NCBI RefSeq assembly: GCF_030817175.1
Contig: NZ_JAUSYY010000001.1
Location: 3,782,001 to 3,846,000 of the forward strand
From: Agromyces ramosus
GTDB lineage: Bacteria > Actinomycetota > Actinomycetes > Actinomycetales > Microbacteriaceae
Length of the DNA stretch: 64,000 bases
Reading direction: 5' to 3'
Position 1 is the first letter of the stretch. Each line of letters starts with the position of its first letter. The notes under the pieces were generated by a model that did not search any database, was not told where the DNA came from, and was given only the letters and a program-made list of their open reading frames with translations. Of the stretch, positions 35,448 through 45,475 are shown in pieces. The position numbers were made by a program, and so were the translations under genes.

Positions 35448-36332
35448 CTACTCGTAGCTGTGCTCGGCGTTCGGGTAGCTGCCCGACTCCACGTCGGCGC
35501 GCCATTCCTTCGCCGCCGAGCTGAGGATGCCCGAGAGATCGGCGTACTGCTTCACGAACTTGGGCACCCGACCGATCGTGAGTCCCGCCCAGTCGGTCCA
35601 TACGAGCAGCTGCCCGTCGGTGTGCGGGCCCGCCCCCACGCTGATGGTGGGGATGTCGAGGAGTTCGGTCACCTGGCGGGCGGCGTCGGCCGGCACCATT
35701 TCGAGCACGACCGCGAACGCGCCCGCATCCTGCACCGCCTTGGCGTCGGCGAGCAGTTGCTTCACACCCTCACCGCGTCCTTGGATCACGTGCCCGCCGA
35801 GCCCGTGCTCGCTCTGCGGCGTGTAGCCGATGTGCCCCATGACCGGGATTCCGGCGCCGACGATGCGACGGATCTGCTTGTAGCTGCGCTCACCGCCTTC
35901 GAGCTTCACCGCGTGCGCACCGGTCTCCTTCATGAACCGCACGGCCGTGTGCAGTGCGTCTTCGGGGCCGTTCTCGTAGGAGCCGAAGGGCATGTCGGCG
36001 ACGACGAACGCCCGCTTCACCGCGCCGGCGACGGCACGGGTGAGGGGGATCAGCTCGTCGACGGTGACGGGCAGCGTCGTCTCGTAGCCGAAGACGTTGT
36101 TGCCGGCAGAGTCGCCGACGAGGAGGAAGTCGATACCGGCCTCGTCGAAGATGCGGGCGGTGAGCATGTCGTAGCTCGTGAGCCCGGTGATCTTGATGCC
36201 CTCGCGCTTGGCGTTCTGGAAGTGCCGGGTGCGCACGCGCTTCGGCCCTCCGGTCGCGGCGGCGCCGCCATAGGGGTTCTGCTCGGCGCCGGTCGAGGTG
36301 TCGGATGCTGCGGTCTGGGGCTCGCCTGACAT
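35448..36332 (-). CDS. panB: 3-methyl-2-oxobutanoate hydroxymethyltransferase
   Basis: First committed step of pantothenate (hence CoA and ACP cofactor) synthesis. 294 residues from ATG 36332; the first 30 residues are a poorly conserved Ala/Gly-rich extension. Motifs: [29 protein letters not shown] (metal-binding Asp), [14 protein letters not shown], and GHIGYTPQ. It produces the precursor of the prosthetic group used by the acyl carrier protein in this window. A leaderless-type -10 is at 36339-36344. Confidence 0.94.
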   Translation of the reverse strand: MSGEPQTAASDTSTGAEQNPYGGAAATGGPKRVRTRHFQNAKREGIKITGLTSYDMLTARIFDEAGIDFLLVGDSAGNNVFGYETTLPVTVDELIPLTRAVAGAVKRAFVVADMPFGSYENGPEDALHTAVRFMKETGAHAVKLEGGERSYKQIRRIVGAGIPVMGHIGYTPQSEHGLGGHVIQGRGEGVKQLLADAKAVQDAGAFAVVLEMVPADAARQVTELLDIPTISVGAGPHTDGQLLVWTDWAGLTIGRVPKFVKQYADLSGILSSAAKEWRADVESGSYPNAEHSYE

Positions 36333-36338
36333 GGGGCA

Positions 36339-36344
36339 AGTCTG
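36339..36344 (-). promoter_or_regulatory. -10 element of a leaderless promoter (panB)
   Basis: Minus-strand CAGACT ends six bases before ATG 36332. Confidence 0.45.
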
Positions 36345-36419
36345 GCACACGCGGCATCCGGTCCCGGCCGTGCAGGCGCGCGCGAGCCAGTACGCTGAGA
36401 GATGCGAGAGAGGGTGTGG

Positions 36420-37757
36420 ATGGATAAGCAGCGCGACTTCGTTCTTCGCACGATCGAGGAACGGGGGGTCAAGTTCGTCAGGCTCTGGTTCACCGATGTC
36501 GTGGGCACGCTGAAGTCGGTGGCCATCGCGCCGGCCGAGGTCGAGGGGGCGTTCACCGAGGGCATCGGGTTCGACGGCTCGGCCATCGAGGGACTCAGTC
36601 GCACGTTCGAGTCCGACCTGCTCGCCTTCCCCGATCCGACGACGTTCCAGACGCTCCCGTGGCGTGGCGATGTCGATCCGACCGGCCGAATGTTCTGCGA
36701 CATCACGACGCCCGACGGCGAGCCGGCGGTGGCCGATCCCCGCAACGTGCTCAAGCGCACGCTCGAGCGTGCAGCCGACCGCGGGTTCACGTTCTACACG
36801 CACCCCGAGATCGAGTTCTACCTGCTGCGCTCGTCGAAGTACGGCGAAGAGGGCCCCGTGCCCGTCGACTCGGCCGGCTACTTCGACAACGTGCCGGGCG
36901 GCACGGCCCACGACTTCCGGCGGCGTTCGGTGCGCATGCTCGAAGACCTCGGCATCTCGGTGGAGTTCAGCCACCACGAGGCCGGTCCTGGTCAGAACGA
37001 GATCGACCTGCGCTACGCCGACGCGCTGACGACCGCCGACAACATCATGACGTTCCGCACCGTCGTGAAGGAGGTCGCGATCGAGCAGGGTGTGTATGCC
37101 ACGTTCATGCCCAAGCCGTTCTCCGACTATCCCGGCTCCGGCATGCACACCCACCTCTCACTCTTCGAGGGTGACGCCAACGCGTTCTACGAGCCGGGGG
37201 CGCAGTACCAGCTCTCGAAGATCGGGCGCCAGTTCATCGCCGGGCTCCTCCGCCATTCGGCTGAGATCTCGGCAGTCACGAACCAGTTCGTGAACTCCTA
37301 CAAGCGCCTGTGGGGCGGCGGTGAGGCGCCGAGCTTCGTCTGCTGGGGCCACAACAACCGCTCCGCCCTCGTGCGGGTGCCGCTCTACAAGCCGAACAAG
37401 GGCCAGAGTGCACGTGTCGAGTACCGCGCGATCGACTCAGCGGCGAACCCCTACCTCGCGTTCTCGCTGCTGCTCGCAGCCGGCCTCAAGGGCATCGAAG
37501 AGGGGTACGAGCTGCCTCCCGAGGCAGAAGACAACGTCTGGACCCTGAGCGACAGCGAGCGCCGCGCCCTCGGGTACAACCCGCTGCCTGCGAGCCTCGA
37601 CCATGCGATCGAGTTCATGGAGGAGTCGGAGCTCGTCGCCGAGACGCTCGGCGAGCAGGTCTTCAACTACGTGCTCGCGAACAAGCGGGCCGAATGGCGC
37701 GACTACCGCTCGCAGGTCACGCCCTTCGAGCTGCAGCGCAACCTCGAGATCCTCTGA
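36420..37757 (+). CDS. Glutamine synthetase, type I, GlnA2-like
   Basis: Forms glutamine from glutamate and ammonia. I chose ATG 36420, which has GAGAGAGG six bases upstream, giving 445 residues; an ATG at 36402, five bases after a TACGCT hexamer, is also in frame. Catalytic landmarks are complete: [50 protein letters not shown]. At the place of the adenylylation tyrosine the sequence reads EDNVWTLSD, with Trp, so GlnE should not be able to modify this enzyme. It lacks the 25-residue insertion of GlnA1. Twelve bases upstream of glnE. Confidence 0.92.
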   Translation: MDKQRDFVLRTIEERGVKFVRLWFTDVVGTLKSVAIAPAEVEGAFTEGIGFDGSAIEGLSRTFESDLLAFPDPTTFQTLPWRGDVDPTGRMFCDITTPDGEPAVADPRNVLKRTLERAADRGFTFYTHPEIEFYLLRSSKYGEEGPVPVDSAGYFDNVPGGTAHDFRRRSVRMLEDLGISVEFSHHEAGPGQNEIDLRYADALTTADNIMTFRTVVKEVAIEQGVYATFMPKPFSDYPGSGMHTHLSLFEGDANAFYEPGAQYQLSKIGRQFIAGLLRHSAEISAVTNQFVNSYKRLWGGGEAPSFVCWGHNNRSALVRVPLYKPNKGQSARVEYRAIDSAANPYLAFSLLLAAGLKGIEEGYELPPEAEDNVWTLSDSERRALGYNPLPASLDHAIEFMEESELVAETLGEQVFNYVLANKRAEWRDYRSQVTPFELQRNLEIL

Positions 37758-37768
37758 TCCAGCAACGG

Positions 37769-40700
37769 ATGTCCCGGCAGGCCCCAACCCTCGGCAGACT
37801 CGCTCGCGCGGGGTTCGACGACCTCGACGGGTCCTCCGTTGCGCTCGAAGCGCTGTCGGTCGCAACGGGCATCGAAACCGAGCGTCTGCTGACGACGTTC
37901 GCACATGCGGCCGATCCCGACGAGGCGCTCGCGGCGGTGCAGCGCCTCCACGACCGCGCGCCGGGGGAGGTCGCGGCGGCACTGGGCCACGACGCCTCGG
38001 CTGAGCGCTTGGCACGCCTCCTCGGCGCCTCCCGCGGGCTTGCCGAGTTCCTGCTGCGGCATCCGGCTGAACTCGGTGTCCTGCGGCAGGCGCCGACGGC
38101 ACCTGCCACGGTCGACGAGGCGCGAACGGTGATGCTCGACGCCGTCAGCGAGGTGCCCGCATCCGCCGCCGATCTCGTCGATGCGGCGTCGACGGCGATC
38201 CGCGTGGCATACCGGCGACTCCTCACCGGCCTCGCCATCTACGACCTCACGCGCGCCGACGCGGTCGACGCCGTCGACGTGGTGGCCGCTGGCTTGGCCG
38301 ATCTCGCCGGCGCCACCCTCAACGCGGCCGTGGCCGCCGCTCGGCGTGCCGTCTCGCGGGTCGAGGGCGAAGCGGCGGGCTTCGGCCGGTTCCCGGCTAC
38401 CGAGGTCGCCGCCACCCGGCTGGCGATCATCGGCATGGGCAAGGCCGGTGCGCGCGAGCTCAACTACGTGAGCGACGTCGACGTGATCTTCGTCGCGGAA
38501 TCGGCCGACGATGCGATCGTCTCGACACCGCGGGCGCTCGAGATCGCAACTCGGCTCGCGATGCTCACCATGCGCATCATCGGCGAAGCCGGCATCGAGC
38601 CTCCGCTCTGGGAGGTCGATCCGAACCTCCGGCCCGAAGGCAAGGACGGCGCGCTCGTGCGCACGCTCGAGTCGCACCTCCAGTACTACGACAGGTGGGC
38701 GAAGAGCTGGGAGTTCCAGGCCCTGCTCAAGGCGCGCCCGCTCGCCGGTGATACCGATCTCGGCGCGCGTTACGCGGCCGGCGTCGCCCCGAAGGTGTGG
38801 GCGAGCTCGAGTCGCGAGGGGTTCGTCGAGTCGGTGCAGCGCATGCGCGAGCGTGTCACGCAGCACATCCCGGCCGGCGAGCTCGACGTGCAGGTGAAGC
38901 TCGGCCCCGGGGGGCTCCGCGACATCGAGTTCACAGTGCAGCTCCTGCAGCTCGTCCACGGTGCCACCGACCCGTCCATCAGGCAGGGCGGCACCCTGCC
39001 CGCACTCGCCGCCCTCGCCGAGCACGGCTACGTGGGACGCGAGGAGGCGGCGGAGTTCTCACGCGACTACCGCATCCTGCGGGTGCTCGAGCACCGATTG
39101 CAACTCGATCGCCTGCGGCGAACCCACCTCATGCCCCGCGATGAGGGCAGTCTCAGGGTGCTCGCCCGATCGTCTGGTCTCGGCCGCAACGCCCGCGAGC
39201 TGACGGAGGTCTGGCAGTCGACGAGGCAGCGAGTGCGTGGCCTCCACGAACGCCTCTTCTACCGGCCGCTGCTCTCGGCGGTCGCCGCGCTGCCCGCTTC
39301 AGGCCTCGAGCTCACGAGCGCCCAGGCCGAGGCCCGGCTCGCCGCCATCGGGTTCCGCGATCCGCGCGGAGCGCTCGCGCACATCGGCGCCCTCACCGCC
39401 GGCGTCTCGCGACGGGCCACCATCCAGCGGCACCTCATGCCGGTGCTCATCTCGTGGTTCGCCGATGGTACTGATCCCGATTTCGGCCTGCTCTCGTTCC
39501 GCCGGCTCAGCGACACCCTCGGCACGACCCACTGGTACCTTCGACTCCTGCGCGACTCCTCCGACGCGGCGTTGCGGCTCACGCGCGTCCTCTCGGGGTC
39601 GAGGTTCGCCGCCGAGCTGCTCGAGCGGAGCCCAGAGGCGGTCGCGTGGCTCGAAGACGTCGACGAGCTGCGGCCGAGACCGCTGGCCTCGCTCGTCGAC
39701 GAGACGCGCGCGGTGCTGCGTCGCCACGGTGAGCCCGACGAGGCGGCCAAGATCTTCCGTGCCATCCGTCGCCGCGAGGTGCTGCGCCTCGCGCTCTCCG
39801 CCATCCTCGACGTCTGCACGGTCGAGGAGCTCGGTCGCGGGCTCAGCGACGTCAACGAGAACCACATCGCCGCCCTCGTGGCGGCGATCCGTGGCGGCTC
39901 ACCCGATGGCGTCGAGTTCGCGGTGATCGGCATGGGCCGATTCGGCGGCCGTGAGCTCGGCATCGGCTCCGACGCCGACATCATCTACGTCTACCGCGCG
40001 ACGGATGCCGCGCCCGACGCCGCGCACAGTCGCGCGCTTCGCATCGTCTCCGAACTCGTGCGCCTCAGCGAAGACGCGCGGCTCCCGTTCGAGCTCGACG
40101 CCGACCTTCGGCCAGAGGGCCGCAATGGCGTCGTCGCACGCTCACTCGACGCCTATCGCGCCTACTACTCGCGCTGGTCGCTCACGTGGGAGGCGCAGGC
40201 CCTGCTGCGGGCCAGGGGAGTGGCCGGCGACGACGCGCTCATCCGCGACTTCACCGAGCTCGCCGACGGTGTTCGGTATCCGGCCGAGATCTCCGAGCGA
40301 GACATCCGCGAGGTGAAGCGCATCAAGGCGCGGGTCGAGAACGAACGACTGCCGCAGGGCGCCGACCCGACGCGTCACCTGAAGCTGGGGCGCGGCTCGC
40401 TGTCCGACGTCGAGTGGTTCGTGCAGCTCGTGCAGCTTCGCCACGGGGCGCGGGTGACCGCACTCCGCACCACGTCGACGCTCGACGCGCTGGCCGCCGC
40501 GGTCGAGCACGACCTCGTCGAGGCATCCGAGGCCGAAGTGCTCCGGGCGGCCTGGGTGTTCGCCTCGCGCGCCCGCTCGGCGCTCACCCTCTGGCTCGAC
40601 CGCACCACCGATGTGCTGCCGGTCGAGCGTTCGCAGCTCGAAGGCGTCGCGCGCATCATGGGATACCCGCCCGGCTCGGCCACGCAGCTCGAACACGACT

Positions 40701-40786
40701 ACCTGCAGGTCACCCGCCGGGCTCGCGCCGTCTTCGACCGCGGCTTCTACGGCATCGAGCCGCGCCGGGAGCCGACCACGACGTGA
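37769..40786 (+). CDS. glnE: Bifunctional glutamine synthetase adenylyltransferase/deadenylase
   Basis: Adds and removes AMP on the regulatory tyrosine of glutamine synthetase I, in response to nitrogen status. 1005 residues from ATG 37769; the ribosome-binding site is weak, so coupling to the upstream glnA2 is likely. Two nucleotidyltransferase domains are seen: the deadenylase half with LNYVSDVDVIFV (about residue 230) and the adenylylase half with LGIGSDADIIYV (about residue 730), each followed by helical PII-response domains. The only partner in the window with a target tyrosine is GlnA1 (Tyr402), encoded convergently just downstream. Confidence 0.94.
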   Translation: MSRQAPTLGRLARAGFDDLDGSSVALEALSVATGIETERLLTTFAHAADPDEALAAVQRLHDRAPGEVAAALGHDASAERLARLLGASRGLAEFLLRHPAELGVLRQAPTAPATVDEARTVMLDAVSEVPASAADLVDAASTAIRVAYRRLLTGLAIYDLTRADAVDAVDVVAAGLADLAGATLNAAVAAARRAVSRVEGEAAGFGRFPATEVAATRLAIIGMGKAGARELNYVSDVDVIFVAESADDAIVSTPRALEIATRLAMLTMRIIGEAGIEPPLWEVDPNLRPEGKDGALVRTLESHLQYYDRWAKSWEFQALLKARPLAGDTDLGARYAAGVAPKVWASSSREGFVESVQRMRERVTQHIPAGELDVQVKLGPGGLRDIEFTVQLLQLVHGATDPSIRQGGTLPALAALAEHGYVGREEAAEFSRDYRILRVLEHRLQLDRLRRTHLMPRDEGSLRVLARSSGLGRNARELTEVWQSTRQRVRGLHERLFYRPLLSAVAALPASGLELTSAQAEARLAAIGFRDPRGALAHIGALTAGVSRRATIQRHLMPVLISWFADGTDPDFGLLSFRRLSDTLGTTHWYLRLLRDSSDAALRLTRVLSGSRFAAELLERSPEAVAWLEDVDELRPRPLASLVDETRAVLRRHGEPDEAAKIFRAIRRREVLRLALSAILDVCTVEELGRGLSDVNENHIAALVAAIRGGSPDGVEFAVIGMGRFGGRELGIGSDADIIYVYRATDAAPDAAHSRALRIVSELVRLSEDARLPFELDADLRPEGRNGVVARSLDAYRAYYSRWSLTWEAQALLRARGVAGDDALIRDFTELADGVRYPAEISERDIREVKRIKARVENERLPQGADPTRHLKLGRGSLSDVEWFVQLVQLRHGARVTALRTTSTLDALAAAVEHDLVEASEAEVLRAAWVFASRARSALTLWLDRTTDVLPVERSQLEGVARIMGYPPGSATQLEHDYLQVTRRARAVFDRGFYGIEPRREPTTT

Positions 40787-40842
40787 TTCGGTGATCCCGA
40801 TGCCGACGCGCTGACGGCGGCATCGCCCTCACCTGAAACGAC

Positions 40843-40880
40843 GGATGGGCCCGCCCCGCCGAAGCGGAGCGAGCCCATCC
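40843..40880. terminator. Terminator between glnE and glnA1
   Basis: An extended imperfect hairpin: GGATGGGC pairs with GCCCATCC outside, and CGC-CCGC with GCGG-GCG inside around a CGAA tetraloop. It separates two convergent genes. Confidence 0.7.
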
Positions 40881-40907
40881 TGTGGGGACCTGCAGGTGGC
40901 TGCAGGA

Positions 40908-42332
40908 TCAGACGCCGTAGTACAGCTCGAACTCGAAGGGGTGGGGACGCTGTGCGAGGGGCTTCAGTTCCTTCTCGCGCTTGTAGTCGATCCAGGTCTC
41001 GATGAGCTCCTTGGTGAACACGCCGCCCTCGAGGAGGAAGTCGTGGTCGGCCTCGAGCGCCAGGAGCGCCTCGCCCAGCGAACCGGGCACCTGCGGGATC
41101 GACTTGGCCTCCTCGGGGGGAAGCTCGTAGAGGTCCTTGTCGACCGGCTCGTGCGGCTCGATGCGGTTCTTGATGCCGTCGAGACCGGCCATGAGCTGCG
41201 CGGCGAAGGCGAGGTACGGGTTGCCCGAGGCATCCGGCGCACGGAACTCGATGCGCTTGGCCTTCGGGTTCGTGCCCGTGATCGGGATGCGGATCGACGC
41301 CGAGCGGTTGCCGGCCGAATAGACCAGGTTCACGGGTGCTTCGAAACCGGGAACGAGGCGGTGGTAGGAGTTCACCGTCGGGTTCGTGAAGGCGAGCACC
41401 GCGGGAGCGTGCTTCAGCAGGCCGCCGATGTACCAGCGGGCGAGGTCGGAGAGGCCGCCGTAGCCGGCCTCGTCGTAGAAGAGCGGCGTGCCGTCGTTCC
41501 ACAGCGACTGGTGCGTGTGCATGCCCGAGCCGTTGTCGCCGAAGAGCGGCTTCGGCATGAACGTCGCCGTCTTGCCCCACTGCTCGGCCGTGTTCTTCAC
41601 GATGTACTTGAATTTCAGGATGTCGTCGGCCGCGTGCACCATCGTGTCGAAGCGGTAGTTGATCTCGGCCTGGCCGCCCGTGCCGACCTCGTGGTGGCTG
41701 CGCTCGAGGATGAGGCCGGCGTCGATGAGCTTCAGGCAGATGTCATCGCGAAGGTCGGCCTGCTTGTCGACCGGGGAGACCGGGAAGTAGCCGCCCTTGT
41801 AGGGCGTCTTGTTGGCGAGGTTCCCGCCCTCTTCGGTGCGACCCGAGTTCCAGGCGCCCTCTTCGGAGTCGACCGAGTAGAAGCTCGAGTGCTGGTTCAC
41901 TTCGTAGCGCACGTCGTCGAAGATGTAGAACTCGGCTTCGGGGGCGAAGAACGCGGTGTCGGCGATGCCGGTCGACGCGAGGTACTTCTCGGCCTTCTTC
42001 GCAACCTGGCGCGGGTCCTTGGCGTAGATCTCGCCATTGCGCGGGTTGTAGATGTCGAAGACCATGATGAGCGTGCGCTCGGCGCGGAAGGCGTCGATGT
42101 ACGCGGTCGTCACGTCGGGGATGAGTTGCATGTCGGATTCGTGGATGTTCGCGAAGCCGCGGATCGACGAGCCGTCGAAGAGCTGGCCGACGGTGAAGAA
42201 CTCCTCGTCGACGGTCGATGCCGGGATGTTGAAGTGCTGCTGCACGCCCGGGAGGTCGGTGAAACGGATGTCGAGGAACTTGACATCCGTTTCCTTGATG
42301 AACTTGAGCACTTCGGACGAATCACTGAACAT
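40908..42332 (-). CDS. glnA: Glutamine synthetase, type I (main, adenylylated form)
   Basis: Principal ammonia-assimilating enzyme. 474 residues from ATG 42332 with TTGGAG upstream. Motifs: [51 protein letters not shown], and the regulatory adenylylation site DKDLYEL with Tyr402, the target of GlnE. It has the GSI-beta insertion (residues ~145-170). A near-perfect four-box GlnR operator lies 73-110 bases upstream of the start, followed by a candidate -10 TAGCGT at 42389-42394 on the same strand. Transcription (GlnR) and activity (GlnE) control are thus both visible. Confidence 0.97.
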   Translation of the reverse strand: MFSDSSEVLKFIKETDVKFLDIRFTDLPGVQQHFNIPASTVDEEFFTVGQLFDGSSIRGFANIHESDMQLIPDVTTAYIDAFRAERTLIMVFDIYNPRNGEIYAKDPRQVAKKAEKYLASTGIADTAFFAPEAEFYIFDDVRYEVNQHSSFYSVDSEEGAWNSGRTEEGGNLANKTPYKGGYFPVSPVDKQADLRDDICLKLIDAGLILERSHHEVGTGGQAEINYRFDTMVHAADDILKFKYIVKNTAEQWGKTATFMPKPLFGDNGSGMHTHQSLWNDGTPLFYDEAGYGGLSDLARWYIGGLLKHAPAVLAFTNPTVNSYHRLVPGFEAPVNLVYSAGNRSASIRIPITGTNPKAKRIEFRAPDASGNPYLAFAAQLMAGLDGIKNRIEPHEPVDKDLYELPPEEAKSIPQVPGSLGEALLALEADHDFLLEGGVFTKELIETWIDYKREKELKPLAQRPHPFEFELYYGV

Positions 42333-42404
42333 GTGACTGAATCTCCAAGGGGGCGGGGTGACCGGACGGACGTGCACAGCCGCTAGCGACGCTATCCGGG
42401 CGCC

Positions 42405-42442
42405 GTTTCCCTGCCGTGACCGGAATGTTTCCGCCATGTTAC
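42405..42442 (-). promoter_or_regulatory. GlnR operator, two a/b site pairs, upstream of glnA
   Basis: Read on the minus strand from 42442: GTAAC-N6-GAAAC-N6-GTCAC-N6-GAAAC, exactly 38 bases. This matches the actinobacterial GlnR pattern of alternating GTnAC and GnAAC pentamers separated by six bases at all four positions and all three spacers. It sits just upstream of a candidate -10 of glnA, so it probably activates glnA when nitrogen is limiting. It also overlaps the upstream region of the divergent RDD gene. Confidence 0.85.
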
Positions 42443-42458
42443 GCGGGGCGCCGCTCGG

Positions 42459-42464
42459 TAGACT
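42459..42464 (+). promoter_or_regulatory. -10 element of a leaderless promoter (RDD gene)
   Basis: TAGACT ends six bases before the GTG at 42471. The GlnR operator lies 16 bases further upstream. Confidence 0.55.
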
Positions 42465-42470
42465 CGACGG

Positions 42471-42905
42471 GTGCCCGACGCGAAGCCCCAGACCTCCGGA
42501 GATCTCCAGCCGAACCGGTGGCCGGGGGAGCGGCTGGGTCTTCCGGCGAGCGGGCCGACGTCGGTCGGCCGCGTCGGCCGGCGCCTCGCCGCGATCGCGA
42601 TCGACTGGGCGAGCGCAATGCTCATCGCCCTGCTCTTCACGCCCTACGAGTCGACGGCCTACACCTGGGTGACGCCACTCGTGTTCGCGGTACTCCAGGT
42701 CGTCTTCATCCCGACCATCGGCGGCAGCATCGGGCATCGGCTCGTCGGCCTGCACCTCGCTCCGCTCGCCGGCGGGTGGGTCGGCCCGTGGCGCCCGGTC
42801 GTGCGCACGGCGCTCCTGATGCTCGTCATCCCCGCGCTCATCTGGGACGCCGACCAGCGCGGCTTCCACGACAAGATCGCGGGCACGGTGCTCGTCCGCG
42901 CCTGA
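42471..42905 (+). CDS. RDD family membrane protein
   Basis: 144 residues from GTG 42471. After a soluble N-terminal 30 residues, the RDD signature appears as [20 protein letters not shown] (Arg and Asp of the name), with three hydrophobic segments at about 42-58, 65-83 and 108-122, and the conserved [11 protein letters not shown] loop. Ends with [12 protein letters not shown], typical of the family. RDD proteins are membrane proteins of mostly unknown function; some act as Na+/H+ antiporters. This gene keeps its place between glnA and DUF4191 in related genomes. Confidence 0.9.
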   Translation: MPDAKPQTSGDLQPNRWPGERLGLPASGPTSVGRVGRRLAAIAIDWASAMLIALLFTPYESTAYTWVTPLVFAVLQVVFIPTIGGSIGHRLVGLHLAPLAGGWVGPWRPVVRTALLMLVIPALIWDADQRGFHDKIAGTVLVRA

Positions 42906-42910
42906 ACGTG

Positions 42911-42948
42911 CGAATGCGGCATCCGCCGATCGACGGATGCCGCATTCG
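42911..42948. terminator. Bidirectional terminator between RDD and DUF4191 genes
   Basis: A perfect 15-base inverted repeat (CGAATGCGGCATCCG and its complement) around an 8-base loop between two convergent genes. No T tract, but the stem is very stable. Confidence 0.75.
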
Positions 42949-42959
42949 AAGAGTTCGGC

Positions 42960-43673
42960 TCAGCGCGCCTTGCCGCGCTGCGGGCGTGCCTTCAGGGGGT
43001 CGATGCCCTTGGGGATCGGCAACGAGGTCTGCAGCGAGTTCAGCCGGTTCGACACCGCGAGCACCTCGGGCTTGGTGAGCGTGCGCTTCTTCTTGCGCAG
43101 CGTCGCCGGGAGCCGGTAGAGCTCGATCGACCCCTCGTCGTGGCCGACCGAGATGAGCGAGATCGGCACGTTCGGCAGCACGCGTGCGATCTTGCGCTGC
43201 TCGTCGTCGAGCATGCGCTTCGTGCGAGTGACCGGTCCTTCGCTGATGAGCACGACCCCGCCGCGACCGACCGCGCGGTACACGGCGTCTTGCGTCTTGC
43301 CGTTGACTGCGATGGGCATCTCGTTGCCGACCCAGCCGCCGCGGAGGCCGCTGCGGAGTACGGCACCCACCGCACCCGGCTGACCCTCGATCTGCGAGTA
43401 GGCGGCGCGCTCTGCACGCCGCCCGAGAACGACGAGGGCGATGAGCAGGCCGGCGAGGACTCCCGCGACGATCCACAGCGCAATCGTGAAGCCGTTGCCG
43501 TCGCCCAGCCAGATGGCGACCCCGAGGCCCACGAGGATGGGGGCGAGGAAGGCGAGGAGCATCAGCCACTGCGCAGTCGGGTCATAGCGGCGGGTCATCT
43601 GGAAGACCTGCCACATCTGCTTCATGCGGCCTGGCTCCTTCTGAGCCTTCGATGCGTCCTTGGTGCGTGCCAT
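42960..43673 (-). CDS. DUF4191 family membrane protein
   Basis: 237 residues from ATG 43673. The N-terminal 30 residues are basic (MARTKDASKAQKEPGRMKQM), followed by two adjacent transmembrane segments (about 36-55 and 62-82) and a soluble C-terminal domain (SQIEGQPGAVGAVLRSGLRGGW). It ends in a basic tail rich in Lys and Arg (RPQRGKAR). The family is found only in actinobacteria next to lipA, without known function. It has its own -10 (43681-43686) and is separated from lipA by a strong terminator. Confidence 0.88.
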   Translation of the reverse strand: MARTKDASKAQKEPGRMKQMWQVFQMTRRYDPTAQWLMLLAFLAPILVGLGVAIWLGDGNGFTIALWIVAGVLAGLLIALVVLGRRAERAAYSQIEGQPGAVGAVLRSGLRGGWVGNEMPIAVNGKTQDAVYRAVGRGGVVLISEGPVTRTKRMLDDEQRKIARVLPNVPISLISVGHDEGSIELYRLPATLRKKKRTLTKPEVLAVSNRLNSLQTSLPIPKGIDPLKARPQRGKAR

Positions 43674-43680
43674 GGTGTCT

Positions 43681-43686
43681 AGGATA
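43681..43686 (-). promoter_or_regulatory. -10 element for the DUF4191 gene
   Basis: Minus-strand TATCCT, seven bases before ATG 43673, between the lipBA terminator and the gene. Confidence 0.4.
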
Positions 43687-43698
43687 CCGGCGTCGGGG

Positions 43699-43737
43699 GT
43701 CGCCTCGGACCGCTGGGGACGAGCGGTCCGAGGCGAC
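43699..43737. terminator. Terminator of the lipB-lipA operon
   Basis: A perfect 16-base stem (GTCGCCTCGGACCGCT and complement) with a 7-base loop, just after the lipA stop. Confidence 0.8.
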
Positions 43738-43746
43738 GCTTGCCGC

Positions 43747-44736
43747 TCAGCCCACGGCTTGAGCGAAGCCGAGCGAGGTGTCGGCGAGGTGCGAGAGTTC
43801 GGCCGGCAGGTCGAGCCCCTTGGCGTGCATCGACTGCGCCCAGAGGCGCCCCGCGCGGTACGACGACCGCACCAACGGCCCGGCCAGCACGCCGAGGAAG
43901 CCGATCTCCTCGGCCTCCGCCTTGATCTCCACGAACTCCTCGGGCCGCACCCATCGCGCGACCGGGAGGTGGCGGGGACTCGGACGGAGGTACTGCGTGA
44001 CGGTGATGATGTCGGTGCCCGCATCGTGGAGGTCTCGAAGCGCCTGAGTCACCTCGTGGCGTTCCTCGCCCATGCCGAGGATGAGGTTCGACTTCGTGAT
44101 GAGGCCGGCCTCCCGGCCCTGCGTGATCACGTCGAGCGATCGCTCGTAGCGGAACGCCGGGCGGATGCGCTTGAAGATGCGCGGAACCGTCTCGACGTTG
44201 TGGGCGAACACCTCGGGCCGAGCGGAGAAAACCTCGGCGAGGTGCGCGGGATTGCCCGAGAAGTCGGGGACGAGGATCTCGACCCCCGTGCCGGGCGACT
44301 GGCGATGGATCTCGCGGATGGTCTCGGCGTAGAGCCACGCTCCCTCGTCGGGCAGGTCGTCGCGAGCGACGCCCGTGACCGTCGAGTAGCGCAGCTGCAT
44401 GCGAACGACCGACTCGGCCACCCTGCGCGGCTCGTCGACGTCGTAGTCGGCGGGCTTGCCGGTGTCGATCTGGCAGAAGTCGCACCGCCGCGTGCACTGC
44501 GAGCCGCCGATCAGGAAGGTCGCCTCGCGATCCTCCCAGCACTCGTAGATGTTGGGGCAGCCGGCCTCCTGGCAGACGGTGTGCAGCTCCTCGCTCTTCA
44601 CGAGCGCATGGAGCTCCCGGTACTCGGGCCCCATCTTCGCCTTCGTCTTGATCCACTCGGGCTTGCGTTCGATGGGCGTCTCGGCGTTGCGGACCTCGAG
44701 GCGCAGCATCCGGCGCCCTTCGGGTGCGGCGCTCAT
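43747..44736 (-). CDS. lipA: Lipoyl synthase
   Basis: Radical-SAM enzyme inserting two sulfurs into protein-bound octanoyl groups. 329 residues. Both iron-sulfur sites are seen: the auxiliary cluster cysteines in [13 protein letters not shown] (C-x4-C-x5-C) and the radical-SAM motif CTRRCDFCQ. The C-terminal serine ligand region RSSYRAG is present. Start ATG overlaps the lipB stop as ATGA. It supplies lipoyl groups for the E2 protein encoded 2.3 kb away. Confidence 0.96.
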   Translation of the reverse strand: MSAAPEGRRMLRLEVRNAETPIERKPEWIKTKAKMGPEYRELHALVKSEELHTVCQEAGCPNIYECWEDREATFLIGGSQCTRRCDFCQIDTGKPADYDVDEPRRVAESVVRMQLRYSTVTGVARDDLPDEGAWLYAETIREIHRQSPGTGVEILVPDFSGNPAHLAEVFSARPEVFAHNVETVPRIFKRIRPAFRYERSLDVITQGREAGLITKSNLILGMGEERHEVTQALRDLHDAGTDIITVTQYLRPSPRHLPVARWVRPEEFVEIKAEAEEIGFLGVLAGPLVRSSYRAGRLWAQSMHAKGLDLPAELSHLADTSLGFAQAVG

Positions 44737-45368
44737 GCGGCGACCGCCGCCTCGGCGAGGAACCGCTCGCTGATCGGTGCGACGAGATCTGCCGGGTCGA
44801 CGGTGCGGCCGAGCACCCTGCTGATGGTCGTGACTCCTGCATCACGGATGCCGCAGGCCACGATCTTCCCGTATGGGTCGAGCGAGTTGCTGCAATTGAG
44901 CGCGAACCCGTGCATCGTGACGCCGTCGGCGACGCGGATGCCGATGGCGGCGATCTTGTCCTCGGCGCCGGGTGAACCGACCCACACACCGGAGCGCCCG
45001 TCGACGCGACGGCCGGCGACCTCGAACTCTTCGAGGACGTCGATGAGGATCCCCTCGAGGCGTCGCACGTAGCCGACGACGTCGATCGGTTCCGCGAGTC
45101 GGAGGATCGGATAGCCGACGAGCTGCCCCGGTCCGTGCCAGGTGATCTTGCCGCCGCGGTCGACATCGATGACGGGGGTGCCGTCGGTCGGTCGTTCCTC
45201 GGGAGCCGTTCGCTTGCCGGCGGTGTAGACGGAAGGGTGTTCCAGAAGGATGACGGTGTCGGGGCGTTCGCCCCTGACGACCGCGCGATGGACGGCGCGC
45301 TGAAGGTCGAGACCCTCGATGTACGGCACGGAGTTGGCGCTTAGCCCCGCGACGACGAAGTCGAGCAT
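44733..45368 (-). CDS. lipB: Octanoyl-(ACP):protein N-octanoyltransferase
   Basis: Moves octanoate from ACP to lipoyl domains, the step before LipA. 211 residues with [20 protein letters not shown], the conserved [13 protein letters not shown], the lysine in [10 protein letters not shown] and the catalytic cysteine in KIVACGIR. A leaderless-type -10 lies at 45375-45380. Confidence 0.95.
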   Translation of the reverse strand: MLDFVVAGLSANSVPYIEGLDLQRAVHRAVVRGERPDTVILLEHPSVYTAGKRTAPEERPTDGTPVIDVDRGGKITWHGPGQLVGYPILRLAEPIDVVGYVRRLEGILIDVLEEFEVAGRRVDGRSGVWVGSPGAEDKIAAIGIRVADGVTMHGFALNCSNSLDPYGKIVACGIRDAGVTTISRVLGRTVDPADLVAPISERFLAEAAVAA

Positions 45369-45374
45369 GCGGCA

Positions 45375-45380
45375 AGTCTA
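45375..45380 (-). promoter_or_regulatory. -10 element of a leaderless promoter (lipB-lipA)
   Basis: Minus-strand TAGACT ends six bases before ATG 45368. Confidence 0.55.
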
Positions 45381-45463
45381 GGGGACTCGTCCTCGACAGG
45401 TGCGTGCGCGCTCGAGCTGTGCGCGGACGCGTCCACCCGACGGCCGGCTCGTCGGCGGCACGG

Positions 45464-45469
45464 CACGAT
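45464..45469 (+). promoter_or_regulatory. Possible -10 element of a leaderless promoter (pseudokinase gene)
   Basis: CACGAT ends six bases before ATG 45476; the first base departs from the TA consensus. The intervening CGGGGG could alternatively be a weak ribosome-binding site. Confidence 0.35.
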
Positions 45470-45475
45470 CGGGGG

